From VGMA01 sp964655475 (GTDB lineage Bacteria; Chlamydiota; Chlamydiia; Chlamydiales; VGMA01), in assembly GCA_964655475.1 (NCBI GenBank), contig CAZZMO010000002.1:1-64000 (forward strand): a DNA stretch of 64,000 bases, in the 5' to 3' direction. The notes beneath the pieces were generated by a model, which did no database searches, was not told where the DNA came from, and saw nothing but the letters and a program-made list of their open reading frames with translations. Positions 1 to 6,993 of the stretch are shown one piece after another (within the stretch, counting starts at the first letter, position 1; every line of letters begins with the position of its first letter). A program made the translations under genes and the position numbers.

Positions 1-99
1 ATTGTAAATTTTAATATAAATTATTAAAATTCAACAAATCGCAAAATTAACCTTTAATTAAAAGTTTAATATGCAATAGGAAGTGGATATATAAGGTCG

Positions 100-1218
100 C
101 TAGCTTTGATAGCATTGACCATTACGGCAATGCCATCCATCTCTACAGCAGCTATTACTACCACAATGAAAAGTATTATTAGGACAGCATCCGCTTCCAT
201 CCATATAAGCTCTATTATAAGGGCAGCAGTATCTAGAACCAGCACTACCCACACAGCGGTACCCCTCACTGCAGCATTCTTTATCGCAACAAGAATAGGG
301 GTAACAACATTTGTCAAAGCAATTGATGAGGTTAGGGTCGCAGCAGATACCATTTTGTGCTAATTGACCTTGTGGACAACATTTTCCATTAGCATAACGA
401 TTATCAGGGCAGCATGTAGCATGATCGATACCGTTTCCTGGGATACATTGTTCGCCAGCTTCGCAACATACGAAAGGGACATCTGAAAGACAACTGTCCA
501 AGCAACAAGTTTTTCCTGCCTCACATGTACAAGTACAAACGCATGCTCCATTTTCACAGTGCCATCCTGATTTGCAACAAGTGCCGTTACAGTAGCGGTC
601 ACTAGAACAACATTCTGCACGCCCAGTATCTAAATTCCTACCACATTGTTCTCCAGGTTGACAGCAAAGGTAGGGGGGTGTGACTTGACAGCTGTCTAAG
701 CAACAAATGGAACCTTCAGCACATGTACAGGTACAAACGCATTTTCCATTTTCACAATGCCAACCTTCAGCACAACACTCTCCATTACAATACCGCTCTT
801 TTGGACAGCAAACAGCATGACCGTCATTTTGCTGAGAGGGAATGCATACTTCACTATTGTTCGAACAACATTTATACCCATTACTCCCATCATAACAACA
901 TGTAGAACTTGTCGTATCACAGCTACAAGGAGTTGCAGGTGTCGTACATACCCCATTTAAACAAATCTGACCAGTTGCACAACAGCTCTCTGCACAATAT
1001 AAATCTTTTGCACAGCAGCTTCCATTTACGCAAATTTCACTGCTACTGCAGCTGCCTGTACATAAGTCTACGCAAGTTTCACCAGTACAAGTATATCCAG
1101 GCTGGCAACAAGCTCCGTTGCAATATGCGCTATTATCACAACAGCCAACCCCTGGTATACAGGTTTGACTATCGCTACACGTTTGCATTCCTCCCCAAGC
1201 TGGACAATCTGACGGCAT
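100..1218 (-). CDS. Cysteine-rich repeat protein
   Basis: A protein of about 372 residues built almost entirely of short cysteine modules of the type CC-x(n)-C-x-G-x-CC, for example 'RYCNGECCAEGWHCENG' and 'RYCNGTCCKSGWHCENG'. The spacing recalls granulin or EGF-like modules, but no family can be named. There is no hydrophobic N-terminal signal segment, so Sec export is not apparent. I chose the ATG at 1218; GTG (1233) and TTG (1230) lie in frame upstream and none has a good ribosome site. It belongs to the same compositional class as the proteins at 18517, 35116 and 46574. Chlamydial envelopes are known to use disulfide-crosslinked Cys-rich proteins, but those carry signal peptides, so the location of this one is open. 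Confidence 0.85.
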   Translation of the reverse strand: MPSDCPAWGGMQTCSDSQTCIPGVGCCDNSAYCNGACCQPGYTCTGETCVDLCTGSCSSSEICVNGSCCAKDLYCAESCCATGQICLNGVCTTPATPCSCDTTSSTCCYDGSNGYKCCSNNSEVCIPSQQNDGHAVCCPKERYCNGECCAEGWHCENGKCVCTCTCAEGSICCLDSCQVTPPYLCCQPGEQCGRNLDTGRAECCSSDRYCNGTCCKSGWHCENGACVCTCTCEAGKTCCLDSCLSDVPFVCCEAGEQCIPGNGIDHATCCPDNRYANGKCCPQGQLAQNGICCDPNLINCFDKCCYPYSCCDKECCSEGYRCVGSAGSRYCCPYNRAYMDGSGCCPNNTFHCGSNSCCRDGWHCRNGQCYQS

Positions 1219-1386
1219 ATCCTTTCCCAACACTTTTATATATATTTATTCTACTATACACCCCAACTTCCTTCCTTAAATCCCACAAAATCAATCCCAA
1301 TGCCCCAGTTGTCCCTATTCAGAAAATTTTACGAATCTCCCTTTACAATCAGAGCTGAACCCCCTATAATGGGCCCTTTCCTCAGC

Positions 1387-1460
1387 GGGGCAATAGCTCA
1401 GTCGGTTAGAGCATCGGACTCATAATCCGCAGGTCCCCGGTTCAAGTCCGGGTTGCCCCA
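1387..1460 (+). tRNA. tRNA-Met (CAT anticodon)
   Basis: This is a complete 74-nt cloverleaf. The acceptor GGGGCAA pairs with TTGCCCC, the D arm is GCTC/GAGC, the anticodon loop is CTCATAA, and the T arm is CCCGG-TTCAAGT-CCGGG, with discriminator A. The anticodon CAT means elongator Met, or Ile if the C is lysidinylated; the loop context favours Met. One anticodon-stem pair (T27 with C43) looks mismatched. The 3' CCA is not encoded. The last 18 nt recur at 1627 and the last 30 nt plus flank recur at 2718, marking it as an integration target. Confidence 0.96.
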
Positions 1461-1461
1461 A
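1444..1461 (+). repeat. tRNA 3'-end direct repeat, copy 1 (att-like, in the intact tRNA)
   Basis: The 18-bp string AAGTCCGGGTTGCCCCAA spans the T arm and acceptor 3' strand of the intact tRNA. It is repeated exactly at 1627-1644 and, with two differences in the T arm, at 2731-2748. Integrases commonly recombine within tRNA 3' ends, so this is the presumptive attB-derived site. Confidence 0.7.
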
Positions 1462-1466
1462 AATAC

Positions 1467-1494
1467 AAAAGCCCCACTACGGTGGGGCTTTTTA
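1467..1494 (+). terminator. Rho-independent terminator of the tRNA gene
   Basis: The hairpin AAGCCCCAC-tac-GGTGGGGCTT is followed by a T run directly after the tRNA. The left arm of the same terminator is present at 2756-2765 behind the duplicated tRNA end, but the right arm is missing there. Confidence 0.9.
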
Positions 1495-1626
1495 TTTGGG
1501 CGCAAAAGAAGCCAACGGTTTGGCTTCTGTCAGGACTTGAAGTGAAGATCGATGTTTTACGGGACGGAAAACCAATCGAACCGGCTTTCGAAGAAGGACG
1601 AGCGGGAAGGCTCGCCGATAAGAAAG

Positions 1627-1644
1627 AAGTCCGGGTTGCCCCAA
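1627..1644 (+). repeat. tRNA 3'-end direct repeat, copy 2 (att-like)
   Basis: An exact 18-bp copy of the tRNA 3' terminus lies 183 bp downstream of the first. The 166 bp in between hold the tRNA terminator and two further hairpins (AGAAGCCAA/TTGGCTTCT at 1507-1528, and CGAGC/GCTCG near 1600-1616) but no convincing gene. This copy is consistent with an earlier or tandem integration event. Confidence 0.65.
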
Positions 1645-1741
1645 CAGTTTTTACATATGGATCTACAAGTAAATCAAATAATTTCTCGATCTACCAAAAA
1701 AGTTATTGATAAGATATATAAATATACCAACGAGGTGGAGT

Positions 1742-1948
1742 ATGGCTCCTGATGTAGTTTGTGGTTTCAAGTGGCTTCTTATTAGATTTGCCGCATTACT
1801 TGTATTAACTCCAATTGGAGGATTTGCTTTTCTTCGGTTTTCTGACTATCTTGAAAAAACTTGGAAGTCTGGTAACAGGAGGAAGAAATGGATAGCAATG
1901 TGTTGGCTCTTTTTAACAATAGCAACTTTAGGCGGCTTTCTTCAATAG
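1742..1948 (+). CDS. Small two-helix membrane protein inside the att-flanked islet
   Basis: A 68-residue protein with two hydrophobic helices (about residues 10-30 and 50-66) separated by a basic, Trp/Lys-rich loop. The ATG at 1742 is preceded by GAGGTGGAG, a usable Shine-Dalgarno, which is why longer readings upstream were not used. I recognise no family; size and topology resemble holins or small toxin-like membrane peptides, but that is only analogy. Its 3' third overlaps another ORF starting at 1888 in a different frame. Confidence 0.5.
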   Translation: MAPDVVCGFKWLLIRFAALLVLTPIGGFAFLRFSDYLEKTWKSGNRRKKWIAMCWLFLTIATLGGFLQ

Positions 1949-2025
1949 CAGCGATTTTTGGGTGCGTATTTTGTTCTATCACACAAGAGTTAATGTGTTC
2001 TGAACCCTTTAATACTTCAGCCTAA
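1888..2025 (+). CDS. Putative nested small ORF (45 aa), possible lipoprotein
   Basis: This ORF begins inside the preceding gene in another frame and has a strong Shine-Dalgarno (AGGAGG, 7 nt before the ATG). The peptide has an Arg-Arg pair, a short hydrophobic run and a lipobox-like IFGC around residue 26, followed by a short tail. The arrangement superficially recalls nested phage Rz/Rz1 lysis genes, but there is no sequence proof. It could also be a translation-coupling artefact. Confidence 0.3.
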   Translation: MDSNVLALFNNSNFRRLSSIAAIFGCVFCSITQELMCSEPFNTSA

Positions 2026-2043
2026 CAATTAGCCATTGCTACT

Positions 2044-2601
2044 GTGTATAATGTTTTTGATGTTAATACAGATAGTGTGACAGCAAAATTTGATGAGTTA
2101 GAATGTTATCTTCAATTATCTGAGAATCCTATTCATATAGGTTGTGAATTTTTAGAGTTTTTCATTGAGGAATTGAATTCGACATATGACCTAACTTTAA
2201 CAGATGTTCTTTATAAGACGATATTGCTGTTAGAATCTAGTTTGATGGCTTCCTCTGAAAAATCTGAGTCAAGTTATGTGGAATTTCATGAAATTGTTAA
2301 CTCGTTAAAGATAAGTTTATTGCCAAAATGGCTGGATAAGAAGGTTTGTAAGAGTAGAAACAACTCTACAAAATTTCATAGACGAAGAGTAGCACAAATA
2401 GATAGTTTTGATGTTGAATTGCCGGCAGATATTTATGTTGGCGGTGTCGAAATGTTTGCAGGGGTTCTTGCTCTTACTCTAGGTTTAGTTTTTACTCCTG
2501 CTATAGGATTTGGCTTGGGTATGATTGGGGATGGAGCTAGAAGAGTTCTTGATGGGGCTACTGAGTTGGGAAATCAAAGACGTCTACTATCTCAAAAATA
2601 A
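2044..2601 (+). CDS. Hypothetical protein with C-terminal glycine-rich hydrophobic segment
   Basis: A protein of about 185 residues read from a GTG at 2044, in the islet bounded by tRNA 3'-end copies. The first 110 residues are acidic and helical (many Glu, Leu and Ser). A basic stretch (KSRNNSTKFHRRR) follows. Residues about 135-165 form a Gly/Ala/Leu-rich hydrophobic region that could be one or two membrane helices. I do not recognise it. The start codon is uncertain and no clear ribosome site was seen. Confidence 0.55.
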   Translation: MYNVFDVNTDSVTAKFDELECYLQLSENPIHIGCEFLEFFIEELNSTYDLTLTDVLYKTILLLESSLMASSEKSESSYVEFHEIVNSLKISLLPKWLDKKVCKSRNNSTKFHRRRVAQIDSFDVELPADIYVGGVEMFAGVLALTLGLVFTPAIGFGLGMIGDGARRVLDGATELGNQRRLLSQK

Positions 2602-2717
2602 TAAGCTATAAATTATTTCGGCCCATTTTTTAGTTAATAACCCATCTCGCTCACGCGGCTAAGAGGAGTAAGGAGCATGTTGGATGAATCGGTGTTCTCC
2701 CTTCCTCATAACCCGAG

Positions 2718-2765
2718 AGGTCCCCAGTTCAAGTTGGGGTTGCCCCAAAATACAAAAGCCCCACT
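2718..2765 (+). repeat. Degenerate duplicate of the tRNA 3' half plus its terminator arm (att-like, copy 3)
   Basis: The 48 bases match 1431-1478 at 45 positions, covering the variable loop, T arm, acceptor 3' strand and the downstream ACAAAAGCCCCACT. Similarity may extend left through an anticodon-loop-like CTCATAA (2705-2711), but no acceptor 5' strand or proper anticodon stem exists, so this is not a working tRNA. It closes an islet of about 1.3 kb that starts at the intact tRNA. Confidence 0.75.
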
Positions 2766-2766
2766 T

Positions 2767-4089
2767 TTAGTTGTTTATGACTAGATGCTCAGGGTTGTCG
2801 CCCACTTCAATAGTGGTAACATTAAACTGTGCATCGACTAGTGCCACTTTATTGTCGGAAGAAATGCTTATATATATATCGTATAATCCTGGATCATCTT
2901 GATTAGGGATCGCTACTAATGCACTGGCGTTAAAATAGTCACACCAAGAGCAACTAGTACAAGAGCTAGAAGTGCAACCTGTACAGGTGTGACAAAAGGG
3001 GGACTGTCCACATAAACCACAGTAGTCACAACTCTCCTCTGAACAATCATAACAGTTTTGGCAAGATGTAAATGGCCCCATGTAAGTAGGGAGGAAAATG
3101 GTTTGAGACAATTGTATGTTAGAAGGGGATGAAATATCCATTACATACAGGCTAGTGTATGATAAGGCATATAGGTATTTTCCATTCGGGGAAACTACCA
3201 TATTGACCCAATTATCATATTGGTTTTGTGGAAAAGTGAAAGAAGTGACAATAGAAAGACACCCAACTGAAGAGCTTAGGGTAGAGGATGTATCGAGAAC
3301 ATAGATAAGATTTCCGTTATCATGGCCTGACACAAAGGCATAACGACCATCGATTGAAAAAACGATCCCTTGAAGCTCTCCACCTACTGAAGGGATAGAC
3401 ATTGCATAAGTCATACGGTTTGAAACTGTATCAATGACGACAACTTGATCTCTATAGCCGCTCGCTAACGCGTAAAGATTGGTAGTGCTCGGTTGGATCG
3501 CCATGCTCATGGCATAGGCGCCATTGAGAAAATAGGTAAGATAATAGGACTGAGGTAAGGTAGTATTGCTAGCTATATCAATGACTGCAATACAAGCAGG
3601 TGTATTATATCCTGGTACCATTGGAGCTACATAAAGGTATTTTCTATCTCTTGAGGTGATCATGGGAATGGGCCATGGTCCTAAGGCAGAAATTGCTGAT
3701 TCTACAACCCCTTTCTCAACATTAATAGGAACTATACTGTAGTTTTGACGAGAGGGATCGGGATCATCCTCTCCAATTGCTACATAGGCTGCAGTGTCGC
3801 TCGGGGCAATAATATTGTTCGGGCGGTAGAGATACTCACCAAGGTCAATTGTGCTCGATAGTTCATTAGAAGTTGTATTGATCACGGCAAGATACACGTA
3901 GTATTGACGGGGGGCATTTTCAGTCTCATACATTACGCTATATAGGATATACACTTGTTTTCCATTCGGAGATACAGCAAGCGGCCCAACTTCTCCCGGC
4001 AGAGAAATCGTCGTCACTACTACATTTGAGCTAGTTTCAATTACAGATAGTGAACTACTGCCTCTATTCGACACATAACAATAGGTCAT
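2767..4089 (-). CDS. YVTN-type beta-propeller protein with a CxxCxxC insert
   Basis: 440 residues. The N-terminal segment 'YCYVSNRGSSSLSVIE' and repeated 'SPNGKQVYIL', 'SIDGRYAFVSG' and 'SPNGKYLYALS' are typical of YVTN/NHL-like seven-bladed propellers found in surface proteins. Residues 343-383 break the pattern with twelve cysteines arranged as four CxxCxxC triads. No signal peptide is visible. The start ATG lies just behind a hairpin (4095-4126) containing its AGGA ribosome site. The gene ends 2 nt from the duplicated tRNA tail, so the islet insertion lies directly at its 3' end. The role is probably protein or surface binding; function is unproven. Confidence 0.85.
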   Translation of the reverse strand: MTYCYVSNRGSSSLSVIETSSNVVVTTISLPGEVGPLAVSPNGKQVYILYSVMYETENAPRQYYVYLAVINTTSNELSSTIDLGEYLYRPNNIIAPSDTAAYVAIGEDDPDPSRQNYSIVPINVEKGVVESAISALGPWPIPMITSRDRKYLYVAPMVPGYNTPACIAVIDIASNTTLPQSYYLTYFLNGAYAMSMAIQPSTTNLYALASGYRDQVVVIDTVSNRMTYAMSIPSVGGELQGIVFSIDGRYAFVSGHDNGNLIYVLDTSSTLSSSVGCLSIVTSFTFPQNQYDNWVNMVVSPNGKYLYALSYTSLYVMDISSPSNIQLSQTIFLPTYMGPFTSCQNCYDCSEESCDYCGLCGQSPFCHTCTGCTSSSCTSCSWCDYFNASALVAIPNQDDPGLYDIYISISSDNKVALVDAQFNVTTIEVGDNPEHLVINN

Positions 4090-4094
4090 ATTTT

Positions 4095-4126
4095 CCTCTT
4101 TCTTCTATATTATCAGAGGAAAGAGG
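4095..4126 (-). promoter_or_regulatory. Hairpin overlapping the ribosome site of the propeller gene
   Basis: CCTCTTTCTTCT (4095-4106) and AGAGGAAAGAGG (4115-4126) pair at 11 of 12 positions around an 8-nt loop. On the minus strand the 3' arm carries the AGAGGA ribosome site five nucleotides before the ATG of the propeller gene. It is not followed by a T run in either direction, so translational control is more likely than termination. Confidence 0.4.
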
Positions 4127-4149
4127 ATGACTCTTTAACAAGCTGACTC

Positions 4150-4647
4150 TTAGAGACCAAAGGTTAGTCTGAAGCAGGTGTCTTCGTCAGTGATTAGGCC
4201 CATCTTTAGTGCCTCTTTAGGGTTGACCCATGTGAACCCTTTGTGCTCTTTGAAATTAATCCTCACGTCAGATGGATTTGCAATGGGTTCTACATAATCA
4301 AACATGTGATATTCAAAATGAAAATTGTGAACAATGATGTAAAGCTTACCTATATATTTAAGGTGTTCAGGATCAAGCTCAAATCCAGTTTCTTCGAATA
4401 CTTCCCTGATGGTGGCTGTTACTAAGCTTTCATTGAGATTGAGCTTACCTCCAGGAATTCCCCAGCGGTTCCCTTCAGCTTTATTATCTTGGCGGTGGAG
4501 CAAAAGGATTTTATCTTGATAGTGAAGATAGCAACAACCTACTATAGAGGGTCTCGCATGGAAATGATCAGGTTTATCAAGATACACTGCAGAATGTAGA
4601 CATATTGTCCAGAAACAACAGGAGAGACAAAGTTTGAAAATGTTCAT
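4150..4647 (-). CDS. Exported Nudix hydrolase
   Basis: A Nudix (NTP pyrophosphohydrolase) domain with a perfect box Gx5Ex7REUxEExGU: GGKLNLNE...REVFEETGF, around residues 75-98. From the ATG at 4647 the protein starts with 'MNIFKLCLSCCFWTICLHSA', a plausible Sec signal peptide, which is unusual for a Nudix enzyme. A TTG start at 4707, abutting the upstream stop, would bury that segment, so I prefer 4647. Substrate is unknown; Nudix proteins hydrolyse nucleoside diphosphates linked to other moieties. It lies downstream of the VOC-like fragments in the same direction. Confidence 0.85.
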   Translation of the reverse strand: MNIFKLCLSCCFWTICLHSAVYLDKPDHFHARPSIVGCCYLHYQDKILLLHRQDNKAEGNRWGIPGGKLNLNESLVTATIREVFEETGFELDPEHLKYIGKLYIIVHNFHFEYHMFDYVEPIANPSDVRINFKEHKGFTWVNPKEALKMGLITDEDTCFRLTFGL

Positions 4648-4707
4648 AGGGCCACTTTTAAGGTATTGATAAGAGAGAATAGTAGTCTCAGGGACTATTC
4701 TTTCCAA

Positions 4708-5217
4708 TTAAAAACCCAATAGTGGGATAGTCTTATCATAATGGACAAATTCGATGATTTTGTTAAAAGCAGTTGTAGTGGAACTCCTGAGGAGGACTTT
4801 TGTTTGGGTACTGCCATCTCCAGGATTGTATGAGACTTTTTCTTGATAGGGCATCAGAAGTTCTGATGAAAGCTCATGGATCTGGTTATGGATTTTTTGT
4901 ATCTCTTCTATTGAGCTGAACTCGAGAGCTAAGTGATCAATGGGAGTCTTCGGAGAACTACTGCAAGGATCTGTTAATAAGCTAATTCTTTCTAGCGTAG
5001 CTTCCATTTTTTGAGGGTGCTGATCATCTAACGATGAAGCTTGAAAGAGCTCAAGGCATCTGATTCTACCATCGGCAATATTTTGGAAATAGACTCTACC
5101 TATGGTGACACCGCGTAAATCGGGATCATATTGCTGTAAGACTTTAACTACCTGTGTGGAAGGGAATACGATCTCTTTTAGGTACACTAGTCCAAATTGA
5201 GTAGCTACTTTTTCCAA
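4708..5217 (-). pseudogene. VOC (glyoxalase-fold)-like protein, C-terminal part of a frameshifted gene
   Basis: 169 residues from a TTG. 'IDHLALEFSSIEEIQKIH' followed by several strands ending 'NKIIEFVHY' fits the second half of a vicinal-oxygen-chelate module. The reading frame begins exactly where the gene at 5205-5624 breaks off. Joining '...HIDHVGRELFGPLSFYLP' to 'LLEKVATQFGLVYLKE' rebuilds a normal VOC start, so this is most likely the 3' portion of one gene interrupted by a one-base-class frameshift in a CTCTCT run near 5215-5222. No independent ribosome site is seen for the TTG. Confidence 0.6.
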
Positions 5218-5624
5218 GAGAGGGGTAGGTAGAAAGAAAGGGGCCCAAAGAGTTCTCTTCCAACATGGTCGATGTGAGTGTGATATTCATTTACTAAAAA
5301 ATATTCTTCTCCTAAGAAATAACGGAGGAGATCTCTCGGATCTTGTTCAAAAAGTATACTCAGAGCCTCTGCAATATGATGAAAATCTTCACGAGCAAAG
5401 TGATCTATCCTTTTGCTATCGCTAATACCTCTTGCATTTAGATAGGGAAGGAGTTTTTCCTGATAGAGATCTATAGATGGAGGTGAAAGGTTCTTTAAGA
5501 GTGAAAAACGATCAGATGGGATACATTGGAGCCATTTTTTCTCTATAGAATCAGCAAATAAGGTGTGTGTGTGGATACATGAAGCACATACTGCTAGATA
5601 GATAAGAAGAAATCTATATGGCAT
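5205..5624 (-). pseudogene. VOC-like exported protein, N-terminal part of a frameshifted gene
   Basis: 139 residues starting with a signal peptide (MPYRFLLIYLAVCASC..., cleavage probably after 'TLFA'). A helical region of about 90 residues follows, then 'HTHIDHVGRELFGPLSFYLP', a typical first strand of a VOC domain, and the frame then runs into a stop. The continuation is in the overlapping frame at 4708-5217. Intact, the protein would be about 300 residues and exported. A sequencing error or programmed frameshift are alternatives to decay. Confidence 0.6.
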
Positions 5625-5655
5625 AAACAGCTCAGATGATCATTGATCGTACTTT

Positions 5656-6852
5656 TTAACCTGTCAATTTTCTAAGTCTGACTCTTAAATCAAAGGAAGT
5701 GATCTCGTATCCTAGCTCGGTTAGATAGGGGGTAAGAGAGTTTCGAATCGTAGAGTCTAAGTCACAACTTTCGGGAAGTCTCCATTTGCTTCGAATATAA
5801 GTCATCTCTAAAATATCAGCAAGCCACTGTTCAATTGTACTGGAACCAAAGCCAGTTTCTCCATCATGAACAGATCTTCGAATCTCTCGTAATACAAATT
5901 TGATTCGATCAGAGATGGGAGCTGCGGCTGCTGGAGTTGGTATTTTTCCAAAAGATTCAGGAAGAATCTCTTGTTGATAACTAGGAAATTGTTCTTTTAA
6001 AATAGAGCCAATTTTTGTGGCTATTCTTAAGAGCTCTTGATTCTTCATTACACCATTGCTGCAGCGCATAGTTGTATGAAGACGATCATGAACTTTTGAG
6101 AGGAGCCCTTTTTGACTTACACCGTGGATCGAAAATTTTCCTGTATCTTGAGGGTGGAATTCGCTCAGGACATGCTCCCCTTTGGAAATGTATCCAGTAA
6201 TGCTTGTATCTCTTGGCATTTTATAGACATGTCTAAAGGAGCCTTCAGTGAGCCTGGTATCTTTTTTTGCAAGTTCATCAGATGATAGGAGAAGAGTTTG
6301 TTTCTGATTTTCCGAGATGCTGAATCCTCCAATGAGAGAATAAGATAAAAAATGTATGATGAGTCTTCCTTGTTCATACTCTAAATTTTCAAGACCCACT
6401 TCGAAAAAATAACGTTGGTTTAAAGGAACGTCATCAATAGAGGGAATATATCGACTTAAATTTGAGCACTTTCCAGAAGTTAATACCTCTTCATAGGAAA
6501 TACACCTACAGCTCCTATCTTCTGTACATTGGCTATTTAAGATAGCCATGTAGCCCATCGTTAGATCGGTGATGCGTTGATTTGTCTGACGGTTTGTTTC
6601 TGGAAAGTAGAAAAGAGAGTCTAAAATAGAGAAAAAATGAGCCTCATTTTGATAGTAACAAGTGGTGAGCCCTTCCCAGTCTCCAGCATTGATGAGTTCC
6701 AAGATCTCAGTTTGTAATGGGTGGTGACAATGTCTTCTGAGCTCTTCTATTTCTTCAGGCTTAAAGAATTGAAAAAACTCCCTCACATCTTCTTGAAAGT
6801 TCGTTTGAGTATGTAAACCATTTATTGATGAAAATGAGACAGTATTTAACAT
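5656..6852 (-). CDS. Lineage-specific protein, paralogue of the one at 9304
   Basis: 398 residues with no signal peptide or membrane helix. It is about four-fifths identical by eye to the protein encoded on the opposite strand at 9304-10497, with the first 80 residues almost unchanged. It contains a conserved cysteine cluster around residues 110-130 (NSQC...CRC...SGKCSNLSRY) and a C-terminal helical region. I recognise no family. High identity and inverted placement point to a recent duplication. Recently duplicated orphan families in host-associated bacteria are often effectors, which is only a suggestion. Confidence 0.85.
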   Translation of the reverse strand: MLNTVSFSSINGLHTQTNFQEDVREFFQFFKPEEIEELRRHCHHPLQTEILELINAGDWEGLTTCYYQNEAHFFSILDSLFYFPETNRQTNQRITDLTMGYMAILNSQCTEDRSCRCISYEEVLTSGKCSNLSRYIPSIDDVPLNQRYFFEVGLENLEYEQGRLIIHFLSYSLIGGFSISENQKQTLLLSSDELAKKDTRLTEGSFRHVYKMPRDTSITGYISKGEHVLSEFHPQDTGKFSIHGVSQKGLLSKVHDRLHTTMRCSNGVMKNQELLRIATKIGSILKEQFPSYQQEILPESFGKIPTPAAAAPISDRIKFVLREIRRSVHDGETGFGSSTIEQWLADILEMTYIRSKWRLPESCDLDSTIRNSLTPYLTELGYEITSFDLRVRLRKLTG

Positions 6853-6993
6853 ATAAATCCAATTTTTTAAAAAATAATATCAATTATTACCATTTTGTTC
6901 AATGTGTGTGAAGTTTAGAAAACAGGTACTTGGGAGGAAGAAGTGCGAGTTCCTCACAACACTTCGTTTTTATAATGGTGTGACTTTGTTAGA

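Noticed and set aside
8..30. AT-only hairpin ATTTTAATA/TATTAAAAT at the left edge as terminator of the Cys-rich gene
   Set aside because: The stem has no G:C pairs and the area is uniformly AT-rich; a stem like this is expected by chance.
1482..1709. 75-codon ORF starting in the tRNA terminator
   Set aside because: It runs through the terminator, two hairpins and an att-like repeat; no ribosome site, and composition is not protein-like. Treated as noncoding.
2680..2749. Second tRNA gene
   Set aside because: It has the T arm and acceptor 3' strand but no matching GGGGCAA 5' strand or anticodon stem, so it is a fragment only.
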